Source: Tupaia tana
Lineage: Eukaryota > Chordata > Mammalia > Scandentia > Tupaiidae
Direction: 5' to 3'
Length of the DNA: 64,000 nucleotides
Assembly (NCBI GenBank): GCA_026018925.1
Contig: JAKSZU010000020.1
Coordinates: 39,709,112-39,773,111, forward strand
A program made the translations under genes and the position numbers. Positions 53,255 through 63,449 of the stretch are shown in pieces (within the stretch, counting starts at the first letter, position 1; each line of letters opens with the position of its first letter). A model generated the notes under the pieces. The model made no database searches. It saw nothing but the letters and a program-made list of their open reading frames with translations, and was not told the DNA's origin.

Positions 53255-53505
53255 GGGACCAGATGGTGGTGTAATGGTTATGTCTCTGGACTCCCACATG
53301 GCCAGCTGTGGTTCAAGTCCCAGACCTGGCAGCTTGAAACTCTCACCCGGACCGTGTGCGTGTGTGCCCAGGATCCCGAGAGGAGAATGGAGGAGAAGGT
53401 ATTGCGGCGTGACCATCCCCCCTGGGGGGTGATTTCTCGCTTTCTGTCTCTGTCTCTGTCTGGCGAGCACACATGCCCTATAGCGAAAACCTCTCAAAAA
53501 AAATT
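53255..53505 (+). mobile_element. long SINE, left arm of an inverted pair
   Basis: Head GGGACCAGATGGTGGTGTAATGG, a variant with 'cccggaccgtgtgcg'. 53266-53347 is perfectly repeated in inverted orientation in the next SINE. Confidence 0.9.
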
Positions 53506-53512
53506 CTTTTGG

Positions 53513-53750
53513 ATAAATTTTTGCTATAGGGCACACCCACTCCCCAGAGACAGACAGAGAGAAAGTGAGAAATCACCCCCCAGAGAGGTTGGCTATGTCA
53601 CAATCCCCTCTCCTCCATTCTCCTCTTGGGATTTTGGGCACGCACGCACACGGTCCCGGTGAGAGTTTCAAGCTGCCAGGTCTGGGACTTGAACCACAGC
53701 TGGCCATGTGGGAGTCCAGAGACATAACCATTACACCACTTTCTGGTCCC
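53513..53750 (-). mobile_element. long SINE, right arm of an inverted pair
   Basis: Reverse copy from ATTTTTGCTATAGGGCAC to CTTTCTGGTCCC. 53658-53739 is the exact reverse complement of 53266-53347, but the 3' half of the SINE differs at many sites. Confidence 0.9.
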
Positions 53751-53885
53751 ACATGCTTGACTACGGTTTGAGTCCTGGACCTGGTGGCTTGTTTTATCAC
53801 TTTCTCTGTCTCTCTGTCTGTCTGTCTCTATGTGTGTGTGTGTCTGGTCAAATTAAAATAAACGAACAAAAAATTTTTTAAAGAG
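53750..53885 (+). mobile_element. short SINE, head truncated
   Basis: gcttgactacggtttgagtcc, CT/GT stretch, GGTCAAATTAAAATAAACGAAC tail. Confidence 0.75.
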
Positions 53886-53895
53886 TTATTTATTG

Positions 53896-54130
53896 GGACC
53901 AGCAGTTAGCATAATGGCTATGTCACTGGACTCCCACGTAGTTGACCACAGTTCACGTCCCGGACCCAGTGGCTTAAAACTCACGCCGGACGTGTGTGCA
54001 TGCGTGCCCAAGATCCCGGGAGGAGAAGAAATTGTGGCATGGCCATCCCCCCTGGGGGGTGATTTCTCGCTTTCTGTCTGTCTCTCTCAGCAGTTAGCGT
54101 AATGGTTCCCCCCAAGCTGTGCCTCCGGCT
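53896..54130 (+). mobile_element. long SINE with a chimeric end
   Basis: GGGACCAGCAGTTAGCATAATGG head and body. After TTTCTGTCTGTCTCTCT the sequence becomes CAGCAGTTAGCGTAATGGTT, a second piece of SINE head, then 'gctggcccc'. The usual 3' motif is absent. Confidence 0.75.
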
Positions 54131-54349
54131 GGCCCCAGGAAACAGTATTTTAAGATCACAATTGGTACCAGTGTGCTCATTTCTACATTGGTTATTGGTT
54201 TCAGGGTTTTGAAATGAACAGAACTAAAAAATACTTAATTTTTCTGTAATATATTTATCATAAGTTTATAAAGATATTTAATGATACTTCGAATTCAAAT
54301 TCAGGGTTTATCATTTTTGTTTAAATTATTACTTTATCTTATTTATATT

Positions 54350-54505
54350 ATTTTAAATTTTCTATAGGACACATGTGCTCTCCAGAGAGAGATAAACAGA
54401 GAGAGGTGGGGAAAGTGAGAGAGCAAGTCGTCAGGTCAGGATTGAGCCCCCGTGGGCCCTGTGGGAGTCCTGTGCCTTAACTACACCACCACCTACTGGC
54501 CCCCA
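54350..54505 (-). mobile_element. short SINE
   Basis: attttctataggacacatgtgctctcc to actacaccaccacctactggcccc. Confidence 0.75.
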
Positions 54506-55035
54506 GGTTTAGACTTAACCTCTTCTGTCTTGTATTTTCTCATTCTTATGCTGAAAATCCTGGATCTCAGTGGCACTGAGGAGGATACTAAAATATTACA
54601 TAATCACCCATTTTCTTTACCCACAGTCCACATTCAAATAGCATATTGAGTACACATTCAAATAAAGCTCAGAATGACAATACCAACAATACCACACACG
54701 AAATGATTGTCATAAACAGTTTAAGTTCTTTAAACATTCTTCTGGCCTAAGGTTATATCCCACTGGGATAAGCAATCAAATTACTGTGTTCTAAACTCAC
54801 TCAAATTAAGTCCCCTTTGTGTGTCTGTGCCACGAACTCGATTCACAGTCAGGTTCGCTGGTATTTTGCTTCCAATATTTAAGAGATTGTTTTTAAAATT
54901 TAATTTTGTTTTATAATTATGTAAAATATTTACATGGTTCCTAAGTCAAATCTACAAATAAGAAAAACTCTAAAGCTTAGTTTCTATCTTTCTCCTCTCC
55001 TAGTCTGTCCCTCCCTCACTGTGTTTATAATGTTT
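54506..55035. other. unassigned intergenic DNA
   Basis: AT-rich; no gene or repeat recognised. Confidence 0.35.
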
Positions 55036-55039
55036 GTTT

Positions 55040-55287
55040 TTTTATTTTGGAGAGGTTTTTGCTATAGGGCGCGTGTGTTCACCAGAAAGACAGAGAGAGA
55101 CAGAGAGCGAGAAATCACCCCCCAGGGGGGATGGCCATGCTGCAATCCCTTCTCCATTCTCTCGGGATCTTGGGCATGCATGCACACGCGCACGGCGTGA
55201 GTTAAAGCCACTGGGTCTGGGACTCCAACCGCGGTCAGCTACATGGGAGTCCAGCGACATAGCCATTATGCTAACTGCTGGTCCCTA
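55040..55287 (-). mobile_element. long SINE
   Basis: Reverse copy from GGAGAGGTTTTTGCTATAGGGCG to CTAACTGCTGGTCCC. Confidence 0.9.
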
Positions 55288-55289
55288 TA

Positions 55290-55552
55290 CTGTTTTTCTT
55301 TGTGTTTTTGCTATAGGGCATGTGTGCTTGCTAGAGACAGATGGAGACAGAAAGAGAAACAGAGGGAAAGTGAAAAAGCACCCCCAGGGGCATGGCCGTG
55401 CTGCAATCTCTCCTCCTCCATTCTCCTCTCAGGATTTTGGGCACGTGCACACACTTGGTGTGTTTTTCAAGCTGCCAGTTCTGGAACTCAGACCACACAG
55501 TTGGCTACGTGGGATCAGTTCCCTTAACCACTCTGCTACCTGCTGACCTCTG
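55290..55552 (-). mobile_element. old long SINE
   Basis: TTTTTGCTATAGGGCATGTG to CTTAACCACTCTGCTACCTGCTG. Confidence 0.8.
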
Positions 55553-55582
55553 TTTGTAACCTTTTAAGAAGTGTTATGGTGG

Positions 55583-55838
55583 ACTGGCAGTTGGCGTAAT
55601 GGCTATGTTGCTGGACTCCCACGTAGTCGACCGCGGTTCGCGTCCTGGACCCAGTGGCTTAAAACTCACGTTGGGTACGTGTGCGTGCGTGCCCAAGATC
55701 CCAAGAAGAGAACGAAGGAGAAGGGATTACAACGTGGCCATCCCCCCTGGGGGGTGATTTCTCGCTTTCTGTCTCTCTGTCTCTGCCTGCCTGGCGAGCG
55801 CGCACACCCTATAGCAAAAACCTCTCCAAAAAAAAAGT
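55583..55838 (+). mobile_element. long SINE
   Basis: gactggcagttggcgtaatggc head, B box GGTTCGCGTCC, body, CTATAGCAAAAACCTCTCC, A-tail. Confidence 0.9.
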
Positions 55839-55854
55839 GTTTATCCTTCCACAC

Positions 55855-56095
55855 TTTTTTATGGAGGTTTTTGCCTTAGGGCACGTGAGCTGGTCAGAGA
55901 CAGAGGTGGGGAGATCGAAAGAAATCACCCCTCAGGGGGTGGACACGCCCCAATCCCCTCTCCTCCTAGGATCTTGGGCACACACGCACACGCGCCCAGG
56001 GTGATTTTCAAGCCACTGGGTCCAGAACTCCAACTGCAGGCGCCCATGTGGGAGTCCTGCCATGTAACCACTATGCAGTCTGCGGCCCTCGTCCT
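55855..56095 (-). mobile_element. old long SINE
   Basis: TTTTTGCCTTAGGGCACGTG to ACCACTATGCAGTCTGCGGCCC. Confidence 0.8.
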
Positions 56096-56121
56096 TCTGT
56101 AGTTTAAAACACAAGCTGTTG

Positions 56122-56300
56122 GGGACCAGTGGGTGGTGTGGTGGTTAAGGCGCTGGACATTCCCACATGGCCGACTACAGTTCAAGTCCTGGACTTGGTG
56201 GCTTGCTTTCTCACTTCCTCTCTGTCTGTCTTTGGTCGAATTAAAAAAAATAATAATAAATGGATGAATAAATTTTAAAAAATAAATAATTCTTTAAAAA
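56122..56300 (+). mobile_element. short SINE
   Basis: GGGGACCAGTGGGTGGTGTGG head, B box AGTTCAAGTCC, GGTCGAATTAAAAAAAATAATAATAAATGG tail. Confidence 0.85.
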
Positions 56301-56309
56301 AGAAAAGAT

Positions 56310-57354
56310 CAGATTTGTGCAGAAATCTGAAAAATCCCATTTTCATCTTCCTGGCTGGCAAGGGTAAGGAACCTACACCCAGGCCAAATAGCTGAGGTCA
56401 CCTGAGGAGCCACCAACCTAGACGGCAGGCCTCGGCAGCCCCGTCCGTAATCACGGCAACCCTACATGCCTACGGCCACGCCAACACACCTACTCCCACA
56501 ACGACGTCCCGCTCTGCTTAGCCCGCGGGGACAGCACCTCCTCTGCCAGACGCCAGTCCCACTGCCCTCACGCTACATGTGATGTCCTGAGCTACAGACC
56601 TTACCTGGTGGCGCAGGGTGATGGCGGCCATGGAAACTGGACAGTGACCTCACACCTTGCGACTTCTAGGAACTGGATATCCCAGGAGGGGAAGTCTCTC
56701 CAGGATCAGGTTTCACATGTCAAACATCAACATATAAAAAATAAAAAGTAATGATGACTGTGTCTTACAGGCCAGCACTCAGAACCCTCCTCACGCATGT
56801 CCTCTCCCGCTGCAGCCCGGAAGGGACAAGAAAGCGCTGCACATAGCGGGTATGCCCTGACCTCTGCAGCCACAGCGCGGTGCACTCAGCACATGGGTGC
56901 AGCCAGGAGCGGGTCGGTGAGCAGCGGGGCCGCGGATGGTGACCAGAGACGGCGACGGTGACACGGGACCGTGGGGTGCAGGGGTGATGGGCCCAGCACT
57001 CAGAGCAGGACATGGGTTCTTGTCTAACACGAAAAGTTCTTGACGTGAACACGTAGACAGGCAAGGTGGGGCATGTACTGAAGGAGATAGAGCTCCGGGA
57101 AGAGGGGGTCCCGGGAAATATGCTGGAGCAGGGGTTTGACCTGGCTCAGAGGGGCCTTGTTCCGGCCGTTTCAAGTGGGGCTCTTGTGTGCCTTCCCTCA
57201 TGGTGGGGAGGAGCCCACGCTGGACGGGTCTGGTTATTTTCTACTAATTTGGGAGTGGGTTGGAAGGTAGAAGGAGGTTCTTTGTCTAGAAGCTTTGGGC
57301 CATAAAAACATTATCTTCTTCCTGGAATGTGGTGGGGCCTGGAAAAGCCTTTGT
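56310..57354. other. GC-rich intergenic segment, unassigned
   Basis: 56370-57290 is clearly GC-richer than its surroundings, with scattered CpG. Overlapping open frames on the - strand (56765-57201, up to 136 codons) show no recognised domain. It may be old LTR or an isolated CpG-rich stretch; no exon structure is evident. Confidence 0.35.
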
Positions 57355-57613
57355 TTGTTTTTGGTTTTGAGTGGTTTCTGCTACAGGGTGTGTGCACTAG
57401 CCAGAAAGAGCGAGACAGAGAGACAGAAAGTGAGAAATCACCCCCCAGGAGCGAGGGCCACACTGCAATCCCTTCTCCTCCATTCTCTCGGGATCTTGGG
57501 CATGCACGCACATGTGCCAGGCGTGAATTTTAAGCCACCGGGTCTGGGACTCGAACTGTGGTCAACTACATGGGAGTCCAGCAACATAGTCATTACGCTA
57601 ACTGCTGGTCCCA
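57355..57613 (-). mobile_element. long SINE
   Basis: Reverse copy from GAGTGGTTTCTGCTACAGGG to GCTAACTGCTGGTCCC; flanked by AAAAGCCTTT words on both sides. Confidence 0.88.
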
Positions 57614-57876
57614 AAAAGCCTTTAGTTTTAGGCCTAGGCCGTGCTGCGTGCCTCAGCCACTGAGCACCGCTGCAAGAGGTCTCTCCCGAGCAGGCACCAA
57701 GCTGCTCTGCCTCCATCTTAAAACAGCCTCTTTGAGATTCCATTTTGAGCCAGGACCCTAACTGTCCTTTAGGGTCCCTGCCCCTACCTCAGTGGCGCTT
57801 GCTCTAACAGGGGCCCAGGCTGTTTTCTTTGATCTGAGTGCTGCGTGGGGACTGTCAGCAGGGTCTTCTGTGTCCT

Positions 57877-57932
57877 GATCCTCCTGCCTCGGCCTCCCCG
57901 TAGCTGGGACCACAGGCACGCGCCACCACGGC
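57877..57932 (-). repeat. 7SL-derived (Alu-like) monomer fragment
   Basis: On the - strand: GTGGCGCGTGCCTGTGGTCC, then CAGCTACGGGGAGGCC, then GAGGCAGGAGGATC. This order is the 5' domain of 7SL RNA and of Alu/FLAM-like elements. Similarity fades after the GGATC. Either a 7SL-type SINE monomer or a 7SL pseudogene. Confidence 0.7.
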
Positions 57933-57967
57933 TGCCTTTCTGAGGGCAGGCTGGGAGTCAAATCGGC

Positions 57968-58385
57968 CGTCGGTATTGCAGTGGTTAGGGGCTGTGCCCT
58001 GGGAGCTGGGTCCCACATAGCTGACCACTGTTCGAATCCTGGACCTAGTGGCTTAAAAACCTTACTGGTTTGGGGTGCGGGGAAGCAGGTGACATAGTGG
58101 TTGGGACACTAGACTCCCACATGGCCAACCATGGTTCAAGTCCCGGACCTCACACTTGCTTTCTCATTTTCTCTCTGCCTCTCTCTGGTCAACTTAAAAA
58201 ATTAATTAAAGTAAATTCATAATAATTTTTTGAAAATCTAAACATACTGGGTGCATGTGCGGACAGGATGGAGAAATGGAGGAGAAGGGATTGCAGCACG
58301 ATCGGGCTCCATGGGGTGCGTTTTCTCTCCCTCTCCCCCCATCTCTCCAGTGAATCCACACACCCTGGGGCAGATTAAAAGGACA
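57968..58385 (+). mobile_element. old long SINE split by a short SINE
   Basis: Head part 57968-58069 (gtattgcagtggttagggg, cactgttcgaatcctgg) and body part from about 58235 (actgggtgcatgtgcgg, ggagaagggattgcag) belong together around a short SINE. Confidence 0.65.
58077..58232 (+). mobile_element. short SINE
   Basis: ggggaagcaggtgacatagtgg head, GGTTCAAGTCC, CT stretch, GGTCAACTTAAAAAATTAATTAAAG tail. Confidence 0.8.
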
Positions 58386-58985
58386 ACCCGGGCCTCCCCG
58401 CGCCCTCAGCCTGCCAAGCGGCCGCAGCCAGCGTGTGCTACCGTGTCTAGGCCGGGCCTTTCTCGCGCCTCTCCGAACACCTGCTGACTCAAGCTCATTT
58501 GTGACCACGGCTTCCGTTGTCGTAAGCGGGGACTCCCTCCCTGTGCCTGCTCCAGGTCCGTGCACTGAGACGGCGCTACGACTTCTTCCCTGGAGGTCAC
58601 TCTGGCATTCAACTCCGTGTGCTCAAACTCAGTTACCAGCTGGTCTCCAAACTGGCCCTTCCTCCCACACTCTCCGTTCAGTCCGTGTGGCCGTCACTGT
58701 CCCATATGCTCTGCCTGGAGACCTGGAGGGCACCCTTAGCTCCTCTCCTCTCAGCTCTCATCTGGCCACCCGTCACCCCCCTGGTCCCCCCTCCTAAACA
58801 TCCAGTGACTGAGTCTGTCTCGTCGTCCGGCTGCCAAGCCTGCCTGGCTGCCACGGCCAGCACACACGGCCACACCCTCCTCCGGGACCTGCGTGCCCTC
58901 ACCTCCCCCGGGAAGTACGCTTACTTCTATTTAAATCACACAACCAGGGCTTATTTGAACACAGATCAGTCTTTTTCTTTTTAGT
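58386..58985. other. GC-rich unassigned segment
   Basis: Open frames up to 121 codons on both strands (58435-58984 +, 58206-58565 -) with no recognised domain and no splice-bounded structure. Composition alone explains the lack of stops. Confidence 0.35.
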
Positions 58986-58989
58986 TATT

Positions 58990-59158
58990 CACTTAATTTA
59001 ATTAATTGATTTATTTCATTTGGTATAGGACGTGTGCTCTCTAGAGAGAAGAGGGAGAGAGAGAGAAAAAGTGAGAAAGCAAGCTGCCAGTCTGTACTCA
59101 GACCGTGGCTGCATGTGGGAGTCCGGTGTCTTAACCACCATGCCACCTGCTGGCCCCA
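58990..59158 (-). mobile_element. short SINE
   Basis: cacttaatttaattaattgatttattt to CCACCATGCCACCTGCTGGCCCC; flanks aaatcacacaacc / aatcacagatcag weakly similar. Confidence 0.8.
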
Positions 59159-59289
59159 ATCACAGATCAGTCTTAAAATGTTCTTTTATTTAAAATTTGT
59201 AGTCATTTAAAAATCCTAATTGGTTCTAAATACAGGATGGGAGATGGTTGGCTTTTTCTTTGTACAATTCCATATTTATTGATTTTGTT

Positions 59290-59524
59290 TTGTTTTCAAT
59301 AAAGAGCACATGTGCCAGCCAGAGAGACAGAGAGAGGGAAAATGAGAAATCACACCCTGCCCCAAGGGGGGTGCCACACTGCAGTCATTTCCCCAATCTT
59401 CTCTTGGGATTTTGGACACACACACACAGCCAACGTGATTCTCAAGCCATGGGGTCCAGTACTCTAACTGCAAAGCTGACCACGTGGGATCCAGCACCCA
59501 ACCCTTACACCACCTACTGGTCCT
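59290..59524 (-). mobile_element. old long SINE
   Basis: caataaagagcacatgtgcc to CCTTACACCACCTACTGGTCC. Confidence 0.78.
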
Positions 59525-59549
59525 ATTGGTGAGTTTTGTTTTTGTTTTT

Positions 59550-59675
59550 ATTAAGAGAGGTTTTTGTTATAGGGCGCTTGCGCTCATCGGAGAGACAGAG
59601 AGAGACAGAGACAGAAATCACCCTCCGGGATGGCCACGCTGCAAACCCTTCTCTTGTCTCCTCTCGTGATTTTGG

Positions 59676-59717
<42 letters not shown>

Positions 59718-59812
59718 ACCCAGTGCGTTTCAAGCCGCCAGGTCCCGGACTCGAACCGCGGTTGGCCATCTGGGAGTCCAGCAACATAATTACTACACCA
59801 TCTGCTGGTTCC
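59550..59812 (-). mobile_element. long SINE with an internal (CA)n expansion
   Basis: AAGAGAGGTTTTTGTTATAGGGCG to CACCATCTGCTGGTTCCCC. The family's internal GGGCACGCACGCACACG segment has become about 19 CA units (59678-59716). Confidence 0.88.
59678..59716. repeat. (CA)n microsatellite inside a SINE
   Basis: Pure CA repeat where other copies have a short CACGCACGCACACGCG motif. Confidence 0.93.
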
Positions 59813-59814
59813 CC

Positions 59815-60221
59815 ATGGATGAGTTTTGATGAGCATGTTTTTTACCGTAGTTTGACAGGGAAATCCAATAAGCTATTAAACAGGGCACACCCACTTTAAG
59901 TGGCGTGGAAAGGAGACCGAGGCAGACTCGCCAGGGAGAGGAGAATGCCAGTTTGGAGCCAAGGCACAAACAATAGAAAAGCGAGCAGATGTAAAGAGAG
60001 TAAGGACTACCTTTATATATTGTTACAGATAAAGTGATGCCCTGAACCTAGCAGTAAATGAAAAAAGCAACCAAAACTCATGCGTGTGCCAGAGGGAACG
60101 TGTGACAGAGGAAATCAGATGTAACCCAAACCTTTCTGAATATGTTTTGTGTGATACATGTGATGATGCAAGCATATAAACATTTTATATAATTAAAAAA
60201 TACATAATTAAAAAACAATCC
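59815..60221. other. unassigned intergenic DNA
   Basis: No gene or named repeat. Confidence 0.35.
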
Positions 60222-60440
60222 TGGGACCAGATAGTGGTGCAGTGGTAAAATGTCTTACTCTGTAAGACGACTCCATTTGGGAGGGCTCCAGGTTCAAGTC
60301 GTGAGACTTCCCTGAGTACAGCAGGCACGTGTGTAACCATCATCTGGAGCAGGCTTGTGGCTGGCGGGGGGTCACAGTGTCAAGCCTCTGTTGGGCGCTA
60401 CCTTCCTCTCTCCCTATCTCAGGGAAGAAATAAGCCATTT
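60222..60440 (+). mobile_element. old SINE
   Basis: gggaccagatagtggtgcagtgg head, ggttcaagtcgtgagacttcc; a different body from the long family, so possibly another tRNA SINE. Confidence 0.5.
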
Positions 60441-60479
60441 CCTTTTCTTTTTCTTTTTCTTTTTTTTTTTTTTTTTACA

Positions 60480-60668
60480 GAATTATTTACTTAATTCTAT
60501 TAGTTATCATTATTATTTTCTGGTTTGCTATAGGGCATGCATGCTTACCAGAGAGACAGAGAGAGAGAGAAAGAGAGTGAGAAAGCAACATGCCAGGTCC
60601 AGGACTCAAACCATGGTCAACCATGTTGGAATCTATCACCTTAGCCATAGTGCCACCTGCTGGCCCCA
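60480..60668 (-). mobile_element. short SINE
   Basis: tttgctatagggcatgcatgcttacc to CATAGTGCCACCTGCTGGCCCC. Confidence 0.82.
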
Positions 60669-60714
60669 TTCTTTTCTTTTTTTTGTTTTTGTTTTTGTTT
60701 TTGTTTTTATTTAT

Positions 60715-60978
60715 TTTTTTTTGGGGGGGGGAGAGGTTTTCGCTATAGGGCGCATGCGCTCACCAGACAGACAGAGAGAGACAGAGAGACAGAAAGCGAG
60801 AAATCACCCCCCAGGGGGGATGGTTACGCCGCAATCCCTTCTCCATTCTCCTCTCGGGATCTTGGGCATGCACGCACACGCGCCCAGTGTGCGTTTTAAG
60901 CCACCAGGTCCGGAACGCAAACCGTGGTCGACTACGTGGGAGTCCAGCAACATAGCCATTATGCTAACTGCTGGTCCC
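60715..60978 (-). mobile_element. long SINE
   Basis: Reverse copy from GGAGAGGTTTTCGCTATAGGGCG to GCTAACTGCTGGTCCC. Confidence 0.92.
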
Positions 60979-60984
60979 TTTTCT

Positions 60985-61216
60985 TTTCTTTTTTGGAGAG
61001 GTATTTTTGCTATAGGGCACATGCACTCACCAGAAAGACAGAGAGAGACAGAGAGACAGAAAGCGAGAAATCACCCCCCAGGGGGGATGGCCACGCCACA
61101 GTCCCTTCTCCTCCATTCTCCTCTCGGGACCTTGGGCATGCACGCACACGCGCCTGGCGTGAGTTTAAGCCACCGGGTCCAGGACTCGAACCACAGTCGC
61201 CTACATGGGAGTCCAG
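60985..61216 (-). mobile_element. long SINE, head truncated, left arm of a hairpin
   Basis: Reverse copy that stops at ACATGGGAGTCCAG, lacking the last 30 or so bases of the family end. It abuts the next SINE with a shared CAG. Confidence 0.92.
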
Positions 61217-61468
61217 TTGGCATAATGGCTATGTCGCTGCACTCCCATGTAGTCGACCGCGGTTCGAGTCCTGGACCCGGTGGCTAAAACTCAGGCCGGG
61301 CGCTTGTGCGTGCATGCCCAAGATCCCGAGAGGAGAATGGAGGAGAAGGGATTGCGGCGTGGCCATCCCCCCTGGGGGGTGATTTCTCGCTTTTTATCTC
61401 TGTCTCTCTCTGTCTTTCTGGTGAGTGCACATGCTCTATACCAAACTGCCCCCACCCCTGAAAAAAAA
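61214..61468 (+). mobile_element. long SINE, head truncated, right arm of a hairpin
   Basis: Begins CAGTTGGCATAATGGC without the GGGACC start; body and tail complete. Inverted relative to the copy on its left. Confidence 0.92.
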
Positions 61469-61605
61469 GAGTATTGTGTATATACTGTGGGATAAAGCAA
61501 ATGATTATGTTAGTTTTTTGGTGTGAAAAAAGAAAAAGTAGAAATAGATTTAGATGAGATTAACAAAAATTTCTATATTCCTGAGTTGAATTAAAAGTGT
61601 CACTA

Positions 61606-61882
61606 TAGGGCCATCCAGTGGAGTGGTGGTTAAGGTGACTGGATCCCACATGGCCAACAGTTCAAGTCCCAGATCCAGTGGCTTGAAAATCATTCCAGGT
61701 GCATGTGCGTGCATGCCCGACATCCTGAGTGGAGAATGGAGGAGAGGAAACTGTTGTGTGGCCATCCCCCCAGGGGGGTGCTTTCTCACTTCCCCTCTCC
61801 CTCTCACTCTGTCCTTCTCTGGTCAAATTAAAATAAATAAATGAGTATATAAAGTTAAATAAAATAATTCTTTAAAAAAATA
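61606..61882 (+). mobile_element. SINE with long-type body and short-type tail
   Basis: gggccatccagtggagtggtggttaagg head, long-family body (catgcccgacatcctgagtgg, catccccccaggggggtg), then the short-family end GGTCAAATTAAAATAAATAAATG. An intermediate or older subfamily. Confidence 0.78.
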
Positions 61883-62028
61883 AAGTATCACTTATAAATT
61901 CATGATGTATTTTATCATTTTCATAAAAGATCTTTTCCTAGCTATCTCTACTGACAGACCTACAAACAAGATCCAATCAAGCATCAGGGAGCATCTTCCT
62001 AGCCCGTGGTATTCAGAATCCATTTCAG

Positions 62029-62275
62029 GGACCAGCAGATGGCCTAATGGTTACATCATTGGACACGTAGTCGACTGCTGTTTGAGTCCCAGACCCAGCG
62101 GCTTAAAACTCACACCAGGCACATGTGTGTGCATGCCCAAAATCCTGAGAGGAGAACGGAGGAAAAGGAATTGTGGTTTGGCCATACCCCCTGGGGGGTG
62201 ATTTCTCACTTTCTGTCTCTCCAGCGAGTACATGTGCCCTATAGCAAAAATCTCTCTAAAAAACAAAACAAAGAA
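62029..62275 (+). mobile_element. long SINE
   Basis: GGGACCAGCAGATGGCCTAATGG head, body, A-rich tail; AATCCATTTCA flanks on both sides. Confidence 0.9.
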
Positions 62276-62311
62276 ACAAAAAATCCATTTCATACTTAAA
62301 AACTCAGAACT

Positions 62312-62480
62312 CTTGGGGCTGGCAGGTGACAGGTTGTTAAGGGTGCTGGACTCCCAGATGGCTGACTGTGGTTCGAGTCCCACAACCACAGTTTCCTTTC
62401 TCATTTTCCCTCTGTCTCTCTCTGGTCAAATTAAAATAAATAAATAAATAAATAATTCTTTTAAAATAAAAACAAAAACC
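62312..62480 (+). mobile_element. short SINE
   Basis: ggggctggcaggtgacagg head, GGTTCGAGTCC, GGTCAAATTAAAATAAATAAATAAATAA tail. Confidence 0.88.
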
Positions 62481-62609
62481 TCAGAGCTCTTTGGAAATTG
62501 ATTCCACATCTGGAGTAGTAAATATGCGAAATAGAGCCTAAAACATGTCAGACACTGAGAACACCATTAAAGGCTGTTGAGGATGTGTAAAAATTACTCA
62601 AAAGCCTAT

Positions 62610-62780
62610 TTTAAAAGCTTTTATTTATTTATTTGTTAATATTATTATTATTTTTAGGTTGACCAGAGAGAGAGAGGGTGAGAAAGGGAAAGCCAGAAGG
62701 TAAGCCTCTGGTCTGGCACTTGAACTGCAGTCAGCCATGTGGGATTCAAGCGCCTTACCCACCACGCCCCTGCTGGCCCC
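62610..62780 (-). mobile_element. short SINE
   Basis: TTTATTTATTTGTTAAT tail side, ttgaccagagagagagagggtg, to CACCACGCCCCTGCTGGCCCCC. Confidence 0.85.
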
Positions 62781-62784
62781 CAAA

Positions 62785-63190
62785 AGCCCATCTGAAGAGG
62801 CGTCCACTGACGAAAAATGAGGCTATTGCCCAAATGTCCCCAAATGTCCCCATGAAGAACAACTGCAATTATTTGAAATTCTTCCTATATGTTCATGAGT
62901 TTATAATGGTGCTAAAAAAATTATTGGTCATTTTGGAAGATAAGATCATTATTTTGAAATCTGGTAATCCAAGCGGAAAAAGCAAGCATTTATTCTGTCT
63001 TTCCTATATGAATTATACCTCAGAGTAAACAAACCATTGGTAAGATTTTTTTACAGAAGTATTTCAGTTAATAAATGAGGAAGGATCATATTGACATTTT
63101 GCAAACGATAGTGAATTCATAAATCTCAGTATTGATTATCATCAAGAGAGACACCTAGGCATATGCCTCATGATAGAAATCCACAACTGC
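62785..63190. other. unassigned intergenic DNA
   Basis: A 116-codon frame (62678-63028) overlaps the preceding SINE at its start and has no domain. The text near 62880-63030 is L1-like in composition only. Confidence 0.35.
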
Positions 63191-63193
63191 TGG

Positions 63194-63447
63194 GACCAGC
63201 AGTTAGCATAATGGCTATGTCGCTGGACTCCCATGTAGTCAACTGCGGTTCGCGTCCAGGACCCGGTGGCTTAAAACTCACGCTGGGCGTGTGTGTGTGC
63301 GTGCCCAAGATCCCGAGAGGAGAATGGAGGAGAAGGGATTGCGGCATGGCCATCCCCCCTGGGGAGTGATTTCTCGCTTTCTGTCTCTCTGTCTGGCGAG
63401 CGCACGCACCCTATAGCAAAAACCTCTCAAAAATAAATAAATAAATA
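63194..63447 (+). mobile_element. long SINE
   Basis: GGGACCAGCAGTTAGCATAATGG head, full body, AAATAAATAAATAA tail. Flanks AGAAATCCACAACTGC and AGAAATCCACAATTGC. Confidence 0.93.
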
Positions 63448-63449
63448 AG

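Noticed and set aside
56765..57201. Overlapping - strand frames of 99 and 136 codons
   Set aside because: GC-rich composition with cysteine/proline bias, no domain, no splice or poly-A signal; kept only as an unassigned segment.
60355..61287. A 310-codon open frame on the + strand
   Set aside because: It runs through one degenerate SINE, a short SINE and two long SINEs read in the wrong frame; the protein is repeated SINE translation (PPGGMATPQSLL...) and not a gene.
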